Part shown: in pieces, positions 1 to 9,007 of the stretch
Layout: each line of letters starts with the position of its first letter
How positions within the stretch are numbered: position 1 is the first letter of the stretch
Source of the DNA: Xanthomonas nasturtii
GTDB lineage: Bacteria; Pseudomonadota; Gammaproteobacteria; Xanthomonadales; Xanthomonadaceae
Length of the DNA: 64,000 nucleotides
Assembly (NCBI RefSeq): GCF_001660815.1
Contig: NZ_LYMI01000014.1
Location: 22,070 to 86,069, forward strand
Direction of reading: 5' to 3'
The notes under the pieces: model-generated
Database searches by the model: none
What the model was told of the DNA's origin: nothing
The model's input: the letters and a program-made list of their open reading frames with translations, nothing else
Position numbers and translations under genes: made by a program

Positions 1-1119
1 AAAACGGAAACTCGGATTCTGGGTATCGCGGAAGTCGGCGGTGCCGCGCAGTTGCGTGCGGCCTTCGAAGGTGTCGATCACCAGCGGTTCGACGGTCAGT
101 ACCTGATCGGCCAGGCTGATATGCGACGGCTGCAGGGTGGCGCTCAACTCGCCCTGTTTGACGCTGCCCTGCAGGTCGGCGTTGCCGCCCTTGCCGGAGG
201 CGGTCAGGTTCAATGCGATCGGCGTGGCCGGCGCGCTGGCCGCGCCATCGGCAGCCGGAATCAACAGCGAGGTATCCAATGCCTCGGTGACGGCCTTGAA
301 CGCCCAGGTCGGGTCGTCGCGGCCGGTGAACACCAGGCTGGCGTGCAGCGGTGCCGGCGCGCGGCCGGCGATGGCCACTTCCATCTTGTCCAGATCGCCG
401 CGTGCCACCAGCCCCAGGCTGGCCGGCGTGCGCCCGCGTGCGGCCGGCAGCACCGCGGTGGCGGTGAGGTCGGCGCGGTAATCGTCGTTGGGGATGTAGT
501 CGCCATGCAGGCGGAAATCGCCCATGTCGGTGTCGACCACCAGATCGCGCGTGCGCAGCTCGCCGGTGGCCACTTCCAGGCCACCCTGCACGGTGTGCAG
601 CACGATCATCGGCTGCTGCAGCTGGGTGATGCGCAGGTTCTGCACATCGATCTTGTCGGCCTGGATCGCCAGCGGCACGTTGATCTGCGGCAGCGACTCG
701 GGCCAGCTGGGCAAGGTGAACGGTTCGTCGCTCTTGCCGAGGTTCAAGGTGGCGTTGCTGACCTGCACCGCATCCAGTTGCAGCTTGCGGCCGAGCAGCG
801 GGCGCAGGTCCGGTTCCAGATACACGCGCTCGGCGGTGAAGTGGATGTCCTGATACTTGAAGTCGACATCGCGCAAGGTCAGCGGGCCGGCCACCGGGCC
901 TTCGACCTTGCCGTAGGTGAAGGTGGCGCCGACCGGCAGGCGCGCCACGACCTGCGCCAGCAACACATCGCGCCCGGCCACGGTCTGCAGCAACCAATAC
1001 ACCGCGATCAAGGCCAGCAGCACCAGGCCCAGCACGGTCAGGCCCGAGCCCACCCAGAACCGGCGCCGGCGATAGAAGCGCGCGCGGCGCGGTGCAGGGG
1101 TTGGCGTGGGTGCGCTCAC
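1..1119 (-). CDS. tamB: Translocation and assembly module protein TamB (partial, N-terminal part)
   Basis: The reading frame stays open from a GTG at 1119 to the left edge, giving about 373 N-terminal residues. A basic start (PRRARFYRRRR) precedes one hydrophobic segment near residues 20-45, a signal anchor. After it comes beta-rich, AsmA-like sequence with LRDVDFKYQDI and 'L.GD' strands, as in TamB proteins, which span the periplasm as a long beta-taco. TamB works with the outer membrane barrel TamA in inserting outer membrane proteins and moving lipids. The GTG overlaps the tamA stop in a GTGA, so the two are translationally coupled. The C-terminal DUF490 region lies outside the window. Family assignment rests on the tamA linkage plus the N-terminal architecture. 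Confidence 0.88.
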   Translation of the reverse strand, partial: MSAPTPTPAPRRARFYRRRRFWVGSGLTVLGLVLLALIAVYWLLQTVAGRDVLLAQVVARLPVGATFTYGKVEGPVAGPLTLRDVDFKYQDIHFTAERVYLEPDLRPLLGRKLQLDAVQVSNATLNLGKSDEPFTLPSWPESLPQINVPLAIQADKIDVQNLRITQLQQPMIVLHTVQGGLEVATGELRTRDLVVDTDMGDFRLHGDYIPNDDYRADLTATAVLPAARGRTPASLGLVARGDLDKMEVAIAGRAPAPLHASLVFTGRDDPTWAFKAVTEALDTSLLIPAADGAASAPATPIALNLTASGKGGNADLQGSVKQGELSATLQPSHISLADQVLTVEPLVIDTFEGRTQLRGTADFRDTQNPSFRF

Positions 1120-2900
1120 AGGTTGGCCCCGATATCGATGTAGAGCTGGAACTGCGAGTCGGGGTCATTCAAACCATGCGCGATATCCACGCGCACCGGG
1201 CCCACCGGCGAGCGCCACCGCAAGCCGAAGCCGATACCGGTGTGCCAATCGGGCGTGTCGTCGAAGGCGCTACCGCTGTCGACGAACACCGCCCCGCCCC
1301 ACGGGCCGCCCTTGAGGTAATGCTCGTACTCGGCACTCGCGGTGACCGCGTTCTTGGCACCCAGCGCGAATTCGTCCGGCTTGGGCGTGCGTGGGCCGAC
1401 TTCGCGGAACGCATAACCGCGAATGCTGTTGGCGCCGCCGGCAAAGAAGCGCAGGCTCGGCGGCATCGCCACCAGATCGCTGGTCCAGGTGGTGCCGCCT
1501 TCGCCGCGCAGGATCACCCGCCCGTTGTCGCCGGCACCCAGAAACCAGCGCAGCTGGCCGTAGACCTGGCCGAAGTTGGTATCCGAGCCGGCGCCTTCGG
1601 CACCGCCGCGGATGAACGCCTGCCCGGACACACCACTGCGCGGAAACAGGCGGTCGTCGACGTTGACGTAGTTCACCTGCAACTGCGGATAGACCAGCGT
1701 GGAGGTTTCGTACACCGCGCCTTCGAAATCGTCGCCACTGCTGAAACGCCAGCGCTCGCGCAAGGCGTTGATGGAGGCGATCGCGCTCCAGCGCTCGTTG
1801 ATCTGGCCGCTGCGGCTGCCGGTGAGCTTGACGTTGCGCAGGTCGATGTATTCGGTCTGTTCGTCATACAACCGCGCCGAGGCCGTATACCAGCCGTCCA
1901 GCCAGCGAAACGCCGGCACCCGGTAACTGGTGGTCAGGCTCTTGCGGTTCTGCGCGTAGTCCAGCTGCGTGTCCATCTTGTGGCCGCGCGAATTGACGTA
2001 ACGTCGCTCCACGCCGCCGCGCACACCGGCGCCGCTCTCGCTGCCGTAGCTCAGACCGGAGGTATAGACGGTGCGCTTGGCGCGGGTGAGCTTGACCTCG
2101 ACCGGCACGCGGCCATCGGCGTCGGCTTCTTCGGGCTTGGGCTGGATATCGATGGTGCTGAAGTAATCCAGCTTGGTCAGCGACTCGCGCAGGCGATCCA
2201 GCTTGCCTTCATGGTAGTAACTGCCCTCGTCCCAGTACACCAGCGGCTCGAACAGGCCGGGGCGGAAGTAGTCGTAGTCGAAGCGCACCTTGCCCATGTC
2301 GTAGCGGCGGCCGCTGTCCCAGTTCAGATCGATATCGGCGGCGTGCTCTGCGCGCGTCACCGCAACGCGGCGCTGGGTGAAATCGGCATCGAAGTAACCG
2401 CGCTCGGCCAGACGCCGGGTGATGCGCACCTTGCTGGCTTCATATTGCGGATGACTGAAGACCTGGCCTTCGCGCGGTTCGAACTGCTTGAGATCCTGGC
2501 CCAGGTAACGGTCCTGCTCGGCCCAGCCGGTGATGGAGATATGCGACTGCCGCACGCGTACCGGTTCGCCGCGCTCCACGGTGATCACCACCGTCACCTT
2601 GTCGCCGGTGCGCGGTGCGGCCAGCTCGATGGTTGGCGAGTAATAGCCAAAGGGCTCCAGCGCTTCGCGCGTCTGCCGCTCCGCCTGGGCCAGCAGGTAC
2701 TCCAATCGCGACTCGCCCTGCTCCTTGCCCACGGCCTCGTACAGAGACAGGGAGACCTGGATGTTCTCGATCATCTCCGCGTCGGCGCCGCCGTCCAAGC
2801 CCTTGATTTCGATCTTGTCGATGGTTGCCCGGGCGAAGACAGGGCCGGCCAGGATGCACAAAAGCAAGAGAACGGGGCGAACCCGGAAAATGAATCGCAT
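1116..2900 (-). CDS. tamA: Outer membrane translocation protein TamA (Omp85 family)
   Basis: Predicted 594 residues. The ATG at 2900 is chosen because it opens directly into a signal peptide (MRFIFRVRPVLLLLCILAG, cut near VFA-RA); an in-frame extension upstream to 3041 lacks signal features. Residues about 25-260 hold three POTRA-like modules, for example TIDKIEIKGLDGG and a second with VRVRQSHISITG. The C-terminal half is a 16-strand-type barrel with the Omp85 motif around GGANSIRGYAFREVGP and a final aromatic-rich strand ending IDIGANL. TamA sits in the outer membrane and couples to TamB. The length is close to the 577 residues of E. coli TamA. First gene of the tamAB operon; no promoter was identified. 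Confidence 0.93.
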   Translation of the reverse strand: MRFIFRVRPVLLLLCILAGPVFARATIDKIEIKGLDGGADAEMIENIQVSLSLYEAVGKEQGESRLEYLLAQAERQTREALEPFGYYSPTIELAAPRTGDKVTVVITVERGEPVRVRQSHISITGWAEQDRYLGQDLKQFEPREGQVFSHPQYEASKVRITRRLAERGYFDADFTQRRVAVTRAEHAADIDLNWDSGRRYDMGKVRFDYDYFRPGLFEPLVYWDEGSYYHEGKLDRLRESLTKLDYFSTIDIQPKPEEADADGRVPVEVKLTRAKRTVYTSGLSYGSESGAGVRGGVERRYVNSRGHKMDTQLDYAQNRKSLTTSYRVPAFRWLDGWYTASARLYDEQTEYIDLRNVKLTGSRSGQINERWSAIASINALRERWRFSSGDDFEGAVYETSTLVYPQLQVNYVNVDDRLFPRSGVSGQAFIRGGAEGAGSDTNFGQVYGQLRWFLGAGDNGRVILRGEGGTTWTSDLVAMPPSLRFFAGGANSIRGYAFREVGPRTPKPDEFALGAKNAVTASAEYEHYLKGGPWGGAVFVDSGSAFDDTPDWHTGIGFGLRWRSPVGPVRVDIAHGLNDPDSQFQLYIDIGANL

Positions 2901-3249
2901 TGGCGCAGGATACCGGGAGGACCGCGAAGGTCTGTTAATGGGGCGTCTAGGGGTCGAGAGTGCCATGTCCCCTGTCACGTGCGCATGCACATTCACGCAC
3001 ATGTCGTTGGCCAAACGAGATCGCAGTCCTTGAGCGTGCATGGACGTCGGGAGGCAATCCCCTCACAGGGCCGACAGACCCGTAGAGGTCGACCTGATGC
3101 AACGTTTTCCTTTACCGGGAGGATGAGGCATCCATGCATCGTGTCGCACCACGGCGGCACCGCTGCGGCGCACCACTGATGAATCGGTCAGGCGCGGATA
3201 TCACGGGCCGGTGCGTGACGGCGGCAAGGGCCGTCACGCCCATCGTCAA
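2901..3249. other. Intergenic region between tamA and glyS
   Basis: About 350 bases without a convincing gene. It must hold the leftward promoter of tamA, but no sigma-70 boxes stand out. The only clear structure is the stem-loop beside the glyS stop, listed separately. Confidence 0.5.
3214..3238 (-). terminator. Stem-loop just downstream of glyS
   Basis: CGTGACGGC and GCCGTCACG form a perfect 9-bp inverted repeat around a 7-base loop, 12 bases beyond the glyS stop. No T-run follows on the minus strand, so it may stabilise the 3' end or pause polymerase rather than act as a classical intrinsic terminator. Confidence 0.45.
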
Positions 3250-5514
3250 TCAACTGGACAGATGCTCGATGGCGGCAACGCTGCCGAGACGGTCGCCGAG
3301 CTTCTTCAGCAAGGCCAGTCGGTTGGCGCGCAGTTGCGGGTCTTCGGCATTGACCATCACGCCATCGAAGAAGGCATCCACCTGCGGGCGCAGGCGGGCC
3401 AGGCGGGCCAGCACGGCGACGTAGTCGTGGCGATGCAGCGCATCGCCGGTGTCGCCGATGGCCGCTTCCACGGCTTCGGCCAGGGCTTCTTCGGCCGGTT
3501 CGCGCAGCAGGCTGGTGTCGATGTCGCCGGGGATGTCGCCCTCGACCTTGCGCAGGATATTGCGGATGCGCTTGTTGGCGGCGGCCAGGGCTGCGGCTTC
3601 GGGCAGCGTGGCGAAGATGCCGATCGCATCGATGCGGCGGTCGAAGTCGTAGAGGGAACCGTGGGTTGCGCCCGGGTGCGCTCCTACGAGCCCCGTAGGA
3701 GCGCCCTCGGGCGCGACCGAGAACAGTGCGGCGACCGCATTGAAGTGGGTTGCCGGCACACCTTTGTCGGCGTAATAGCCGCGTAGGCGGTCGAGGATGA
3801 AGTCGAAGATTTCATGAGTGCTGGACAACCACTTCGCTTCAAACTCTTTCTGCTCGGGCAATTTATCGAGTAATTTTTCGGTGTTAAAACTAATTCCCAT
3901 CGACGACATATCACTTGAGAGGGGTTCTGCCTTAACCAGAAAATCAACAGATCGCTTTCTGGTAGCTGCTAGCTCAGCATTGATAACCGCAGTGAGCACG
4001 CACTGTTTTAGGTTGAGATCAAACCCACTCTCAATCACCGTCCGCGCCAACCCCAGCGCATTACGCCGCAGCGCAAACGGGTCCTTGTTGCCGGTCGGCT
4101 TCAGCCCGGCCGCAAACCCACCGGCCAGCGTGTCCAGCCGCTCGGCGATCGCCAGTACCTTGCCCAGCGGCGACAGTGCGATGTCGTCGCCGGCAAAACG
4201 TGGTTGGTAGGCCTCGTCGATGGCCAGCGAAATCTCGCTCGGCTCGCCAGCGGCCTTGGCGTAGTGACGCCCGGCGATGCCCTGCAATTCCGGGAATTCG
4301 TTGACCATGCGCGATTGCAGGTCGTTCTTGGCCAGTTCCGCAGCGCGCCGGGCCTGCACCGGGTCGGCACCCACCTGCGGCGCAATCGCCTCGGCCAGTG
4401 CCGCCACGCGCGCGACCTTGTCGGCCACGCTGCCCAGCTTGGCCTGATACGTGACAGTAGCCAGGCCTGCGCCCATCGCTTCCAGCCCCTGCTTGAGGTC
4501 TTCGTCGAAGAAGAACTTGGCATCGGCAAAACGCGGGCGGATCACGCGCTCGTAGCCCTTGGCCACTTCGGCCACGTTCCGGGATTCGATATTGGCGATG
4601 CCGATGAACTGCTCGGTCAACTTGCCACCGTCATCCAGCACCGGGAAGAACTTCTGGTTGATCTCCATGGTTTCGATCAGCGCTTCCTGCGGCACCGCCA
4701 GGAAATCGCGCTCGAAACTGCACAGCACCGCCGACGGCCATTCGACCAGGTTGACCACCTGCTCCAGGTTGTCGTCGCTGATGCGCGCACTGCCGCCGGC
4801 CTGTTTGGCGGCCGCTTGCACTTCTTCGACGATGCGGGAGCGGCGCGCGTCGGCGTCCACCAGCACATGCGCTGCGCGTAGCGCGTCGATGTAGTCGCCC
4901 GGCGCAGCCAACGACACCGCGCCTTCATGCATGAAGCGGTGCCCGCGCGTCACGCGATCGCCGCGCACGCCCAGCAATTCGGCCGGAATCACCTCGTTAC
5001 CGAACAACAACACCAGCCACTGCACCGGCCGTGCGAAGGCGTACTCGTGCGCGCCCCAGCGCATCGGCTTGGGGATCGGCATGGCAGCGATGGCTTCGCG
5101 CAGGATGTCGGGCAGCAACGCGGCAGTGCGCGCGCCCGGCGTCACCGCGCGATGCACGAAGCGCTCGCCCTTGGCGTCGCTGGTGCGCTCCAGCGCGGTC
5201 CAGTCGATGCCGGCTTTTGCCGCAAATCCAGCCAGCGCCTTGGTCGGCTTGCCTTCGGCATCCAGCGCGATAGTGAGATACGGCCCAAGCACTTCGGAGC
5301 GCTGCTCCGGCTGCTCGGTCGCCACGCCCGGCAGCAGCACCGCCAGCCGGCGCGGCGTGGACAACGGTTTGGCATCGCCGCGGGTGACCGCGATACCGCG
5401 CTTTTCCAGCCCGGCCAGCACACCGTCGAAGAAAGCCTGCGCCAGGCCCGGCAGCGCCCTGACCGGCAGCTCTTCGGTGCCCAGTTCGATCAGCAGGGGA
5501 AGTTGTTCGCTCAT
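3250..5514 (-). CDS. glyS: Glycyl-tRNA synthetase beta subunit
   Basis: Predicted 754 residues from the ATG at 5514; the longer upstream frame only reads through repeats. The protein opens with [15 protein letters not shown], the hallmark of bacterial GlyS, and carries the HD-like core and the C-terminal anticodon-binding domain ([17 protein letters not shown]). With GlyQ it forms the alpha2beta2 enzyme that charges tRNA-Gly. It is clearly longer than the 689 residues of E. coli GlyS. The extra length falls in two places: residues about 492-560, coded by an unusually AT-rich stretch, and residues about 601-616, coded by a palindromic repeat read in frame. Both lie just before and after the conserved [12 protein letters not shown] motif. 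Expressed after glyQ across a 300-base repeat spacer. Confidence 0.95.
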   Translation of the reverse strand: MSEQLPLLIELGTEELPVRALPGLAQAFFDGVLAGLEKRGIAVTRGDAKPLSTPRRLAVLLPGVATEQPEQRSEVLGPYLTIALDAEGKPTKALAGFAAKAGIDWTALERTSDAKGERFVHRAVTPGARTAALLPDILREAIAAMPIPKPMRWGAHEYAFARPVQWLVLLFGNEVIPAELLGVRGDRVTRGHRFMHEGAVSLAAPGDYIDALRAAHVLVDADARRSRIVEEVQAAAKQAGGSARISDDNLEQVVNLVEWPSAVLCSFERDFLAVPQEALIETMEINQKFFPVLDDGGKLTEQFIGIANIESRNVAEVAKGYERVIRPRFADAKFFFDEDLKQGLEAMGAGLATVTYQAKLGSVADKVARVAALAEAIAPQVGADPVQARRAAELAKNDLQSRMVNEFPELQGIAGRHYAKAAGEPSEISLAIDEAYQPRFAGDDIALSPLGKVLAIAERLDTLAGGFAAGLKPTGNKDPFALRRNALGLARTVIESGFDLNLKQCVLTAVINAELAATRKRSVDFLVKAEPLSSDMSSMGISFNTEKLLDKLPEQKEFEAKWLSSTHEIFDFILDRLRGYYADKGVPATHFNAVAALFSVAPEGAPTGLVGAHPGATHGSLYDFDRRIDAIGIFATLPEAAALAAANKRIRNILRKVEGDIPGDIDTSLLREPAEEALAEAVEAAIGDTGDALHRHDYVAVLARLARLRPQVDAFFDGVMVNAEDPQLRANRLALLKKLGDRLGSVAAIEHLSS
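3668..3714. repeat. REP-like palindrome inside the glyS coding sequence
   Basis: Two 21-base arms (3668-3688 and 3694-3714) sharing the core CGTAGGAGCG face each other around a 5-base loop; 19 of 21 positions pair by my reading. The core resembles the GTAGGAGCG palindromes common between genes of Xanthomonas and Pseudomonas. Here it is translated, adding a [20 protein letters not shown] loop to GlyS without breaking the frame. Confidence 0.75.
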
Positions 5515-5539
5515 GTCAGGTGGACCTTGTGCATTGTTC

Positions 5540-5807
5540 CCTTCTCCCGTCGGGAGAAGGTGCCCCGAAGGGGCGGATGAGGGTACGGGCGAAGCTCTGT
5601 GGAGTTTGAGTGCATGAGGGCTGCGCCTCCGTCCCCTCACCCCAACCCCTCTCCCGACGGGAGAGGGGCTTGTTGCTTCCTTCTCCCACCGGGAGAAGGT
5701 GCCCCGAAAGGGGCGGATGAGGGTACGGGCGAAGCCCATGGAGTTTGGATGCAAGAGAGCTGCGCCTCCGTACCCTCACCCCAACCCCTCTCCCGGCGGG
5801 AGAGGGG
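5540..5807. repeat. Duplicated palindromic repeat between glyQ and glyS
   Basis: Two direct copies of a unit of about 129 bases, 5540-5668 and 5679-5807. Each starts with a hairpin (CTTCTCCC..GGGAGAAG), runs through TGCCCCGAA.GGGGCGGATGAGGG, and ends with a second hairpin (CCCCTCTCCC..GGGAGAGGGG). A partial third copy lies at 41758-41797. These are non-coding interspersed palindromes; placed inside the glyQ-glyS transcript they would fold strongly and may change the ratio of the subunits. Confidence 0.85.
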
Positions 5808-5814
5808 CGTTGCG

Positions 5815-6723
5815 TTACTTCTTTACCCCGGGAAAGCCCAGCTTCTCGCGCTGCGCGTAATACGCCTGCGCCACGCCCTGGGCCAGCGCGCGTACCCGCA
5901 GGATGTAGCGCTGGCGTTCGGTCACGCTGATGGCGCGGCGCGCGTCCAGCAGGTTGAACGCGTGGCTGGCCTTGGTCACCTGCTCGTACGCCGGCAGCGG
6001 CAGGCCCACCTCGACCAACTGCTTGGCTTCGGCTTCGCAGGCATCGAAGCGATGGAACAGCTCGGCCACATTGGCGTGCTCGAAGTTGTAGGTGCTCTGC
6101 TCCACCTCGTTCTGGTGGTAAACATCGCCATACGTCACCGCAGCGCCATCCGGGCCGTAGGTCCACACCAGGTCGTAGACGTTGTCGCAGCTCTGCAGAT
6201 ACATGCACAACCGTTCCAACCCGTAGGTGATCTCGCCCAGCACCGGCTTGCACTCCAGGCCGCCAGCCTGCTGAAAGTAGGTGAACTGGGTCACCTCCAT
6301 GCCGTTGAGCCAGACCTCCCAGCCCAGGCCCCATGCGCCGAGCGTGGGCGATTCCCAGTTGTCTTCGACAAAGCGCAGGTCGTGCACCAGCGGGTCGATG
6401 CCCAGCGCCTTGAGCGAGCCCAGGTACAGGTCCTGGATGTTGTCCGGGTTGGGCTTCATCGCCACCTGGTACTGGTAGTAGCGCTGCAGGCGGTTGGGAT
6501 TTTCGCCGTAGCGGCCATCGGTGGGACGGCGCGAAGGTTGCACGTAGGCCGCATTCCACGGCTCCGGCCCCAGCGCGCGCAGGAAGGTGGCCGGATGGAA
6601 CGTGCCTGCGCCCACTTCCAGGTCCAGCGGCTGGATCAGCACGCAGCCCTGCTCGGCCCAGTACTGGTTGAGGGTCTGGATCAGGCCCTGAAAAGTGATT
6701 GGAACGCGCCGGGAATCGGACAT
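5815..6723 (-). CDS. glyQ: Glycyl-tRNA synthetase alpha subunit
   Basis: Predicted 302 residues, matching the usual 300 or so of bacterial GlyQ. The ATG at 6723 gives [22 protein letters not shown]. Class II synthetase motifs are plain: [39 protein letters not shown] and [10 protein letters not shown]. The alpha subunit holds the catalytic site that makes glycyl-adenylate; the beta subunit supplies tRNA recognition. glyQ is transcribed first, with glyS 300 bases downstream beyond the duplicated repeat. It diverges from the GspE-type gene, whose start lies 90 bases away. Confidence 0.97.
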   Translation of the reverse strand: MSDSRRVPITFQGLIQTLNQYWAEQGCVLIQPLDLEVGAGTFHPATFLRALGPEPWNAAYVQPSRRPTDGRYGENPNRLQRYYQYQVAMKPNPDNIQDLYLGSLKALGIDPLVHDLRFVEDNWESPTLGAWGLGWEVWLNGMEVTQFTYFQQAGGLECKPVLGEITYGLERLCMYLQSCDNVYDLVWTYGPDGAAVTYGDVYHQNEVEQSTYNFEHANVAELFHRFDACEAEAKQLVEVGLPLPAYEQVTKASHAFNLLDARRAISVTERQRYILRVRALAQGVAQAYYAQREKLGFPGVKK

Positions 6724-6813
6724 GCAGCAAAGGCCGTGCGGAAGGGGTGCGCTAGTATACCGGCCGACCCGTAGCGCTTTGCTGCGGAGCACCGCTGCAG
6801 GGGACCAACACGC

Positions 6814-8628
6814 ATGGAACAGCGGCGCACCGCCGATCCGGATAACGCCGTGGCACTGCTGCCGCGCGGCCGGCTGATGTTCGACCCGGTGGCCGCTGCC
6901 CTGCTCGCCGATGGCATGGTGGTGCCGCACGAACACGAGCGTGTGCAGTTCTCCGCGGCCGGCGCGCGCACTGCCAGCGACGTGCATCCGCTGGTGCTGC
7001 TGGCCAATCTGAAGTTGCATGCCGCGCAGCCGCCGGCCGGTGAACTCGGGCTGGAACGGCTCACCGAGTGGCTGGCCACCCGCACCGGCCTGCGCTATCT
7101 ACGTATCGATCCCACGCGCATCGATGTGGCCGCGGTCACCGGCGTGGTCTCGCATGCCTATGCGCGCCGCCACCGCATCCTGCCGCTGGCGCTGGATGCC
7201 GAACGGGTGCTGATCGCCACCAGCGAGCCGCTGGCGCTGGAATGGCTGGCCGACGTGCAGCACTTGAGCCGGCGCCGCATCGAGCTGGCGCTGATCAACC
7301 CGCTGGATCTGCATCGCTACACGATGGAGTTCTTCGGCGTGACCCAGTCGGTACGCGGCGCGCGCGGCGATGCGCGCAGCACCGAGTCGAACGCGGGCCT
7401 GCCCAGCTTCGAGCAATTGGTGGAGCTGGGCCGCGCCGGCGACGTCAATGCCGACGATCACCACATCGTGCATATCGTCGACTGGCTGCTGCAATACGCC
7501 TACGAGCAGCGGGCCAGCGACATCCATCTGGAGCCGCGCCGCGAGGCCGGGCGCATGCGCTTCCGCATCGATGGCGTGCTGCACAAGGTGCTGGAAGTGC
7601 CGCCGTCGGTGATGACTGCCGTGGTCAGCCGCATCAAGGTCCTAGGCCGCATGGACCTGGCCGAACGCCGCCGCCCGCAGGACGGCCGCATCAAGACCCG
7701 CTCGCCGGGCGGGCGCGAGGTGGAAATGCGTCTGTCCACCATGCCCACCGCGTTCGGCGAAAAATGCGTGATGCGCATCTTCGACCCGGATTCGGCGTTC
7801 AAGAGCATCGAGCAACTCGGTTTCAGCCCCGAAGAAGCCGCCGGCTGGAGCGCGCTGGTCGAGCGACCGCACGGCATCGTGCTGGTCACCGGCCCGACCG
7901 GTTCGGGCAAGACCACCACGCTGTATTCCACGCTCAAGCGCCTGGCCACGCCGGACGTGAACGTGTGCAGCGTGGAAGACCCGATCGAGATGATCGCGCC
8001 GGAATTCAACCAGATGCAGGTGCAGCAGAACATCGACCTGGATTTTGCCAGCGGCGTGCGCACGCTGCTGCGGCAGGACCCGGACATCATCATGATCGGC
8101 GAAATCCGCGACCTGGAAACTGCGCAGATGGCGGTGCAGGCTTCGCTCACCGGGCACCTGGTGTTGTCCACGCTGCACACCAACGATGCTGCCTCGGCGA
8201 TCACCCGCCTGCTCGACCTGGGCGTGCCGCATTACCTGGTGGCCTCCACGCTCAACGGCGTGCTGGCGCAGCGGCTGGTGCGCACCCTGTGCGTGCACTG
8301 CAAGCGCCCGCACACGCTCAGCGACGACGCGTGGGCGGCCATCCGCGAGCCGGGCGAAGCGCTGCCGGAGGTGCTCAACGTGCACGCCCCGGTCGGCTGC
8401 CTGGAATGCCGCCGCACCGGCTATCTGGGCCGCGTGGGCCTGTACGAATTGCTTCCGGTCACCCCGCGCTTGCGCAGCCTGATACGCGCCGACACCGATC
8501 TGGCCAGCTTCAGCCACGCCGCCCGCGGCGAAGGCCTGCGCACCCTGCGCCGCACCGGCCTGGAAAAGGTCGCCGCCGGGCTGACCACGGTGGAAGAAGT
8601 GCTGTCGGTATTGCCGCCGCGGGAGTGA
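6814..8628 (+). CDS. GspE/PulE/PilB-family secretion ATPase
   Basis: 604 residues from the ATG at 6814. An N-terminal MshEN/GspE-N-like domain (to about residue 180) is followed by the type II/IV secretion ATPase core: [10 protein letters not shown], Walker [14 protein letters not shown] near residue 361, the Asp box [13 protein letters not shown], a His box (LSTLHTNDA) and a four-cysteine zinc motif CVHCK...CLECR near residues 494-532. Such hexameric ATPases sit at the inner membrane and drive assembly of type II pseudopili or type IV pili. No secretin, pseudopilin or platform gene is adjacent, so this is an orphan copy, and whether it serves type II secretion, pili or something else cannot be read from context. 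Confidence 0.88.
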   Translation: MEQRRTADPDNAVALLPRGRLMFDPVAAALLADGMVVPHEHERVQFSAAGARTASDVHPLVLLANLKLHAAQPPAGELGLERLTEWLATRTGLRYLRIDPTRIDVAAVTGVVSHAYARRHRILPLALDAERVLIATSEPLALEWLADVQHLSRRRIELALINPLDLHRYTMEFFGVTQSVRGARGDARSTESNAGLPSFEQLVELGRAGDVNADDHHIVHIVDWLLQYAYEQRASDIHLEPRREAGRMRFRIDGVLHKVLEVPPSVMTAVVSRIKVLGRMDLAERRRPQDGRIKTRSPGGREVEMRLSTMPTAFGEKCVMRIFDPDSAFKSIEQLGFSPEEAAGWSALVERPHGIVLVTGPTGSGKTTTLYSTLKRLATPDVNVCSVEDPIEMIAPEFNQMQVQQNIDLDFASGVRTLLRQDPDIIMIGEIRDLETAQMAVQASLTGHLVLSTLHTNDAASAITRLLDLGVPHYLVASTLNGVLAQRLVRTLCVHCKRPHTLSDDAWAAIREPGEALPEVLNVHAPVGCLECRRTGYLGRVGLYELLPVTPRLRSLIRADTDLASFSHAARGEGLRTLRRTGLEKVAAGLTTVEEVLSVLPPRE

Positions 8629-9007
8629 GCGGATCCTCCGTGCTGCTTGGGCGTGGTTGGCGACCGGCACGCGCGTGCATGATCGGAGGATTCTCGAGGC
8701 CGCAAGGCATCGAGGGTCGGAGGATTGAGTAGAGAATTTTTTGCGCACAGTGGGACCGATCCCTGCCGATCGCCCGTTTTCGCTCAGGCACGTTGTCGGT
8801 GGGCACGCACGCAGAAGCGTGCCCGGTTTCCACGCCGTTTTCGTACGCCGAGGGCTCGATCGCGATGACGGCGACAGACGCACGCGCTCGATGTTGCCGC
8901 ACCAGTGCAACTCGGCGCTCATGCCGTCATGGTGGAGACGCCATCTGGCCCGCAGCTCGATCTTTCCAACTGTCGCACTTGTCCACGTTCCGGAAGATGG
9001 ATTGGCC
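8629..9007. other. Intergenic region between the secretion ATPase and the effector gene
   Basis: About 380 bases between convergent genes. The sequence TCGGAGGATT occurs twice (near 8682 and 8715) with an opposite-facing GGATCCTCCG near 8631, which could pair into a terminator-like structure. Frames crossing 8741-9007 are shadows or remnants; I recognise no gene. Confidence 0.4.
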
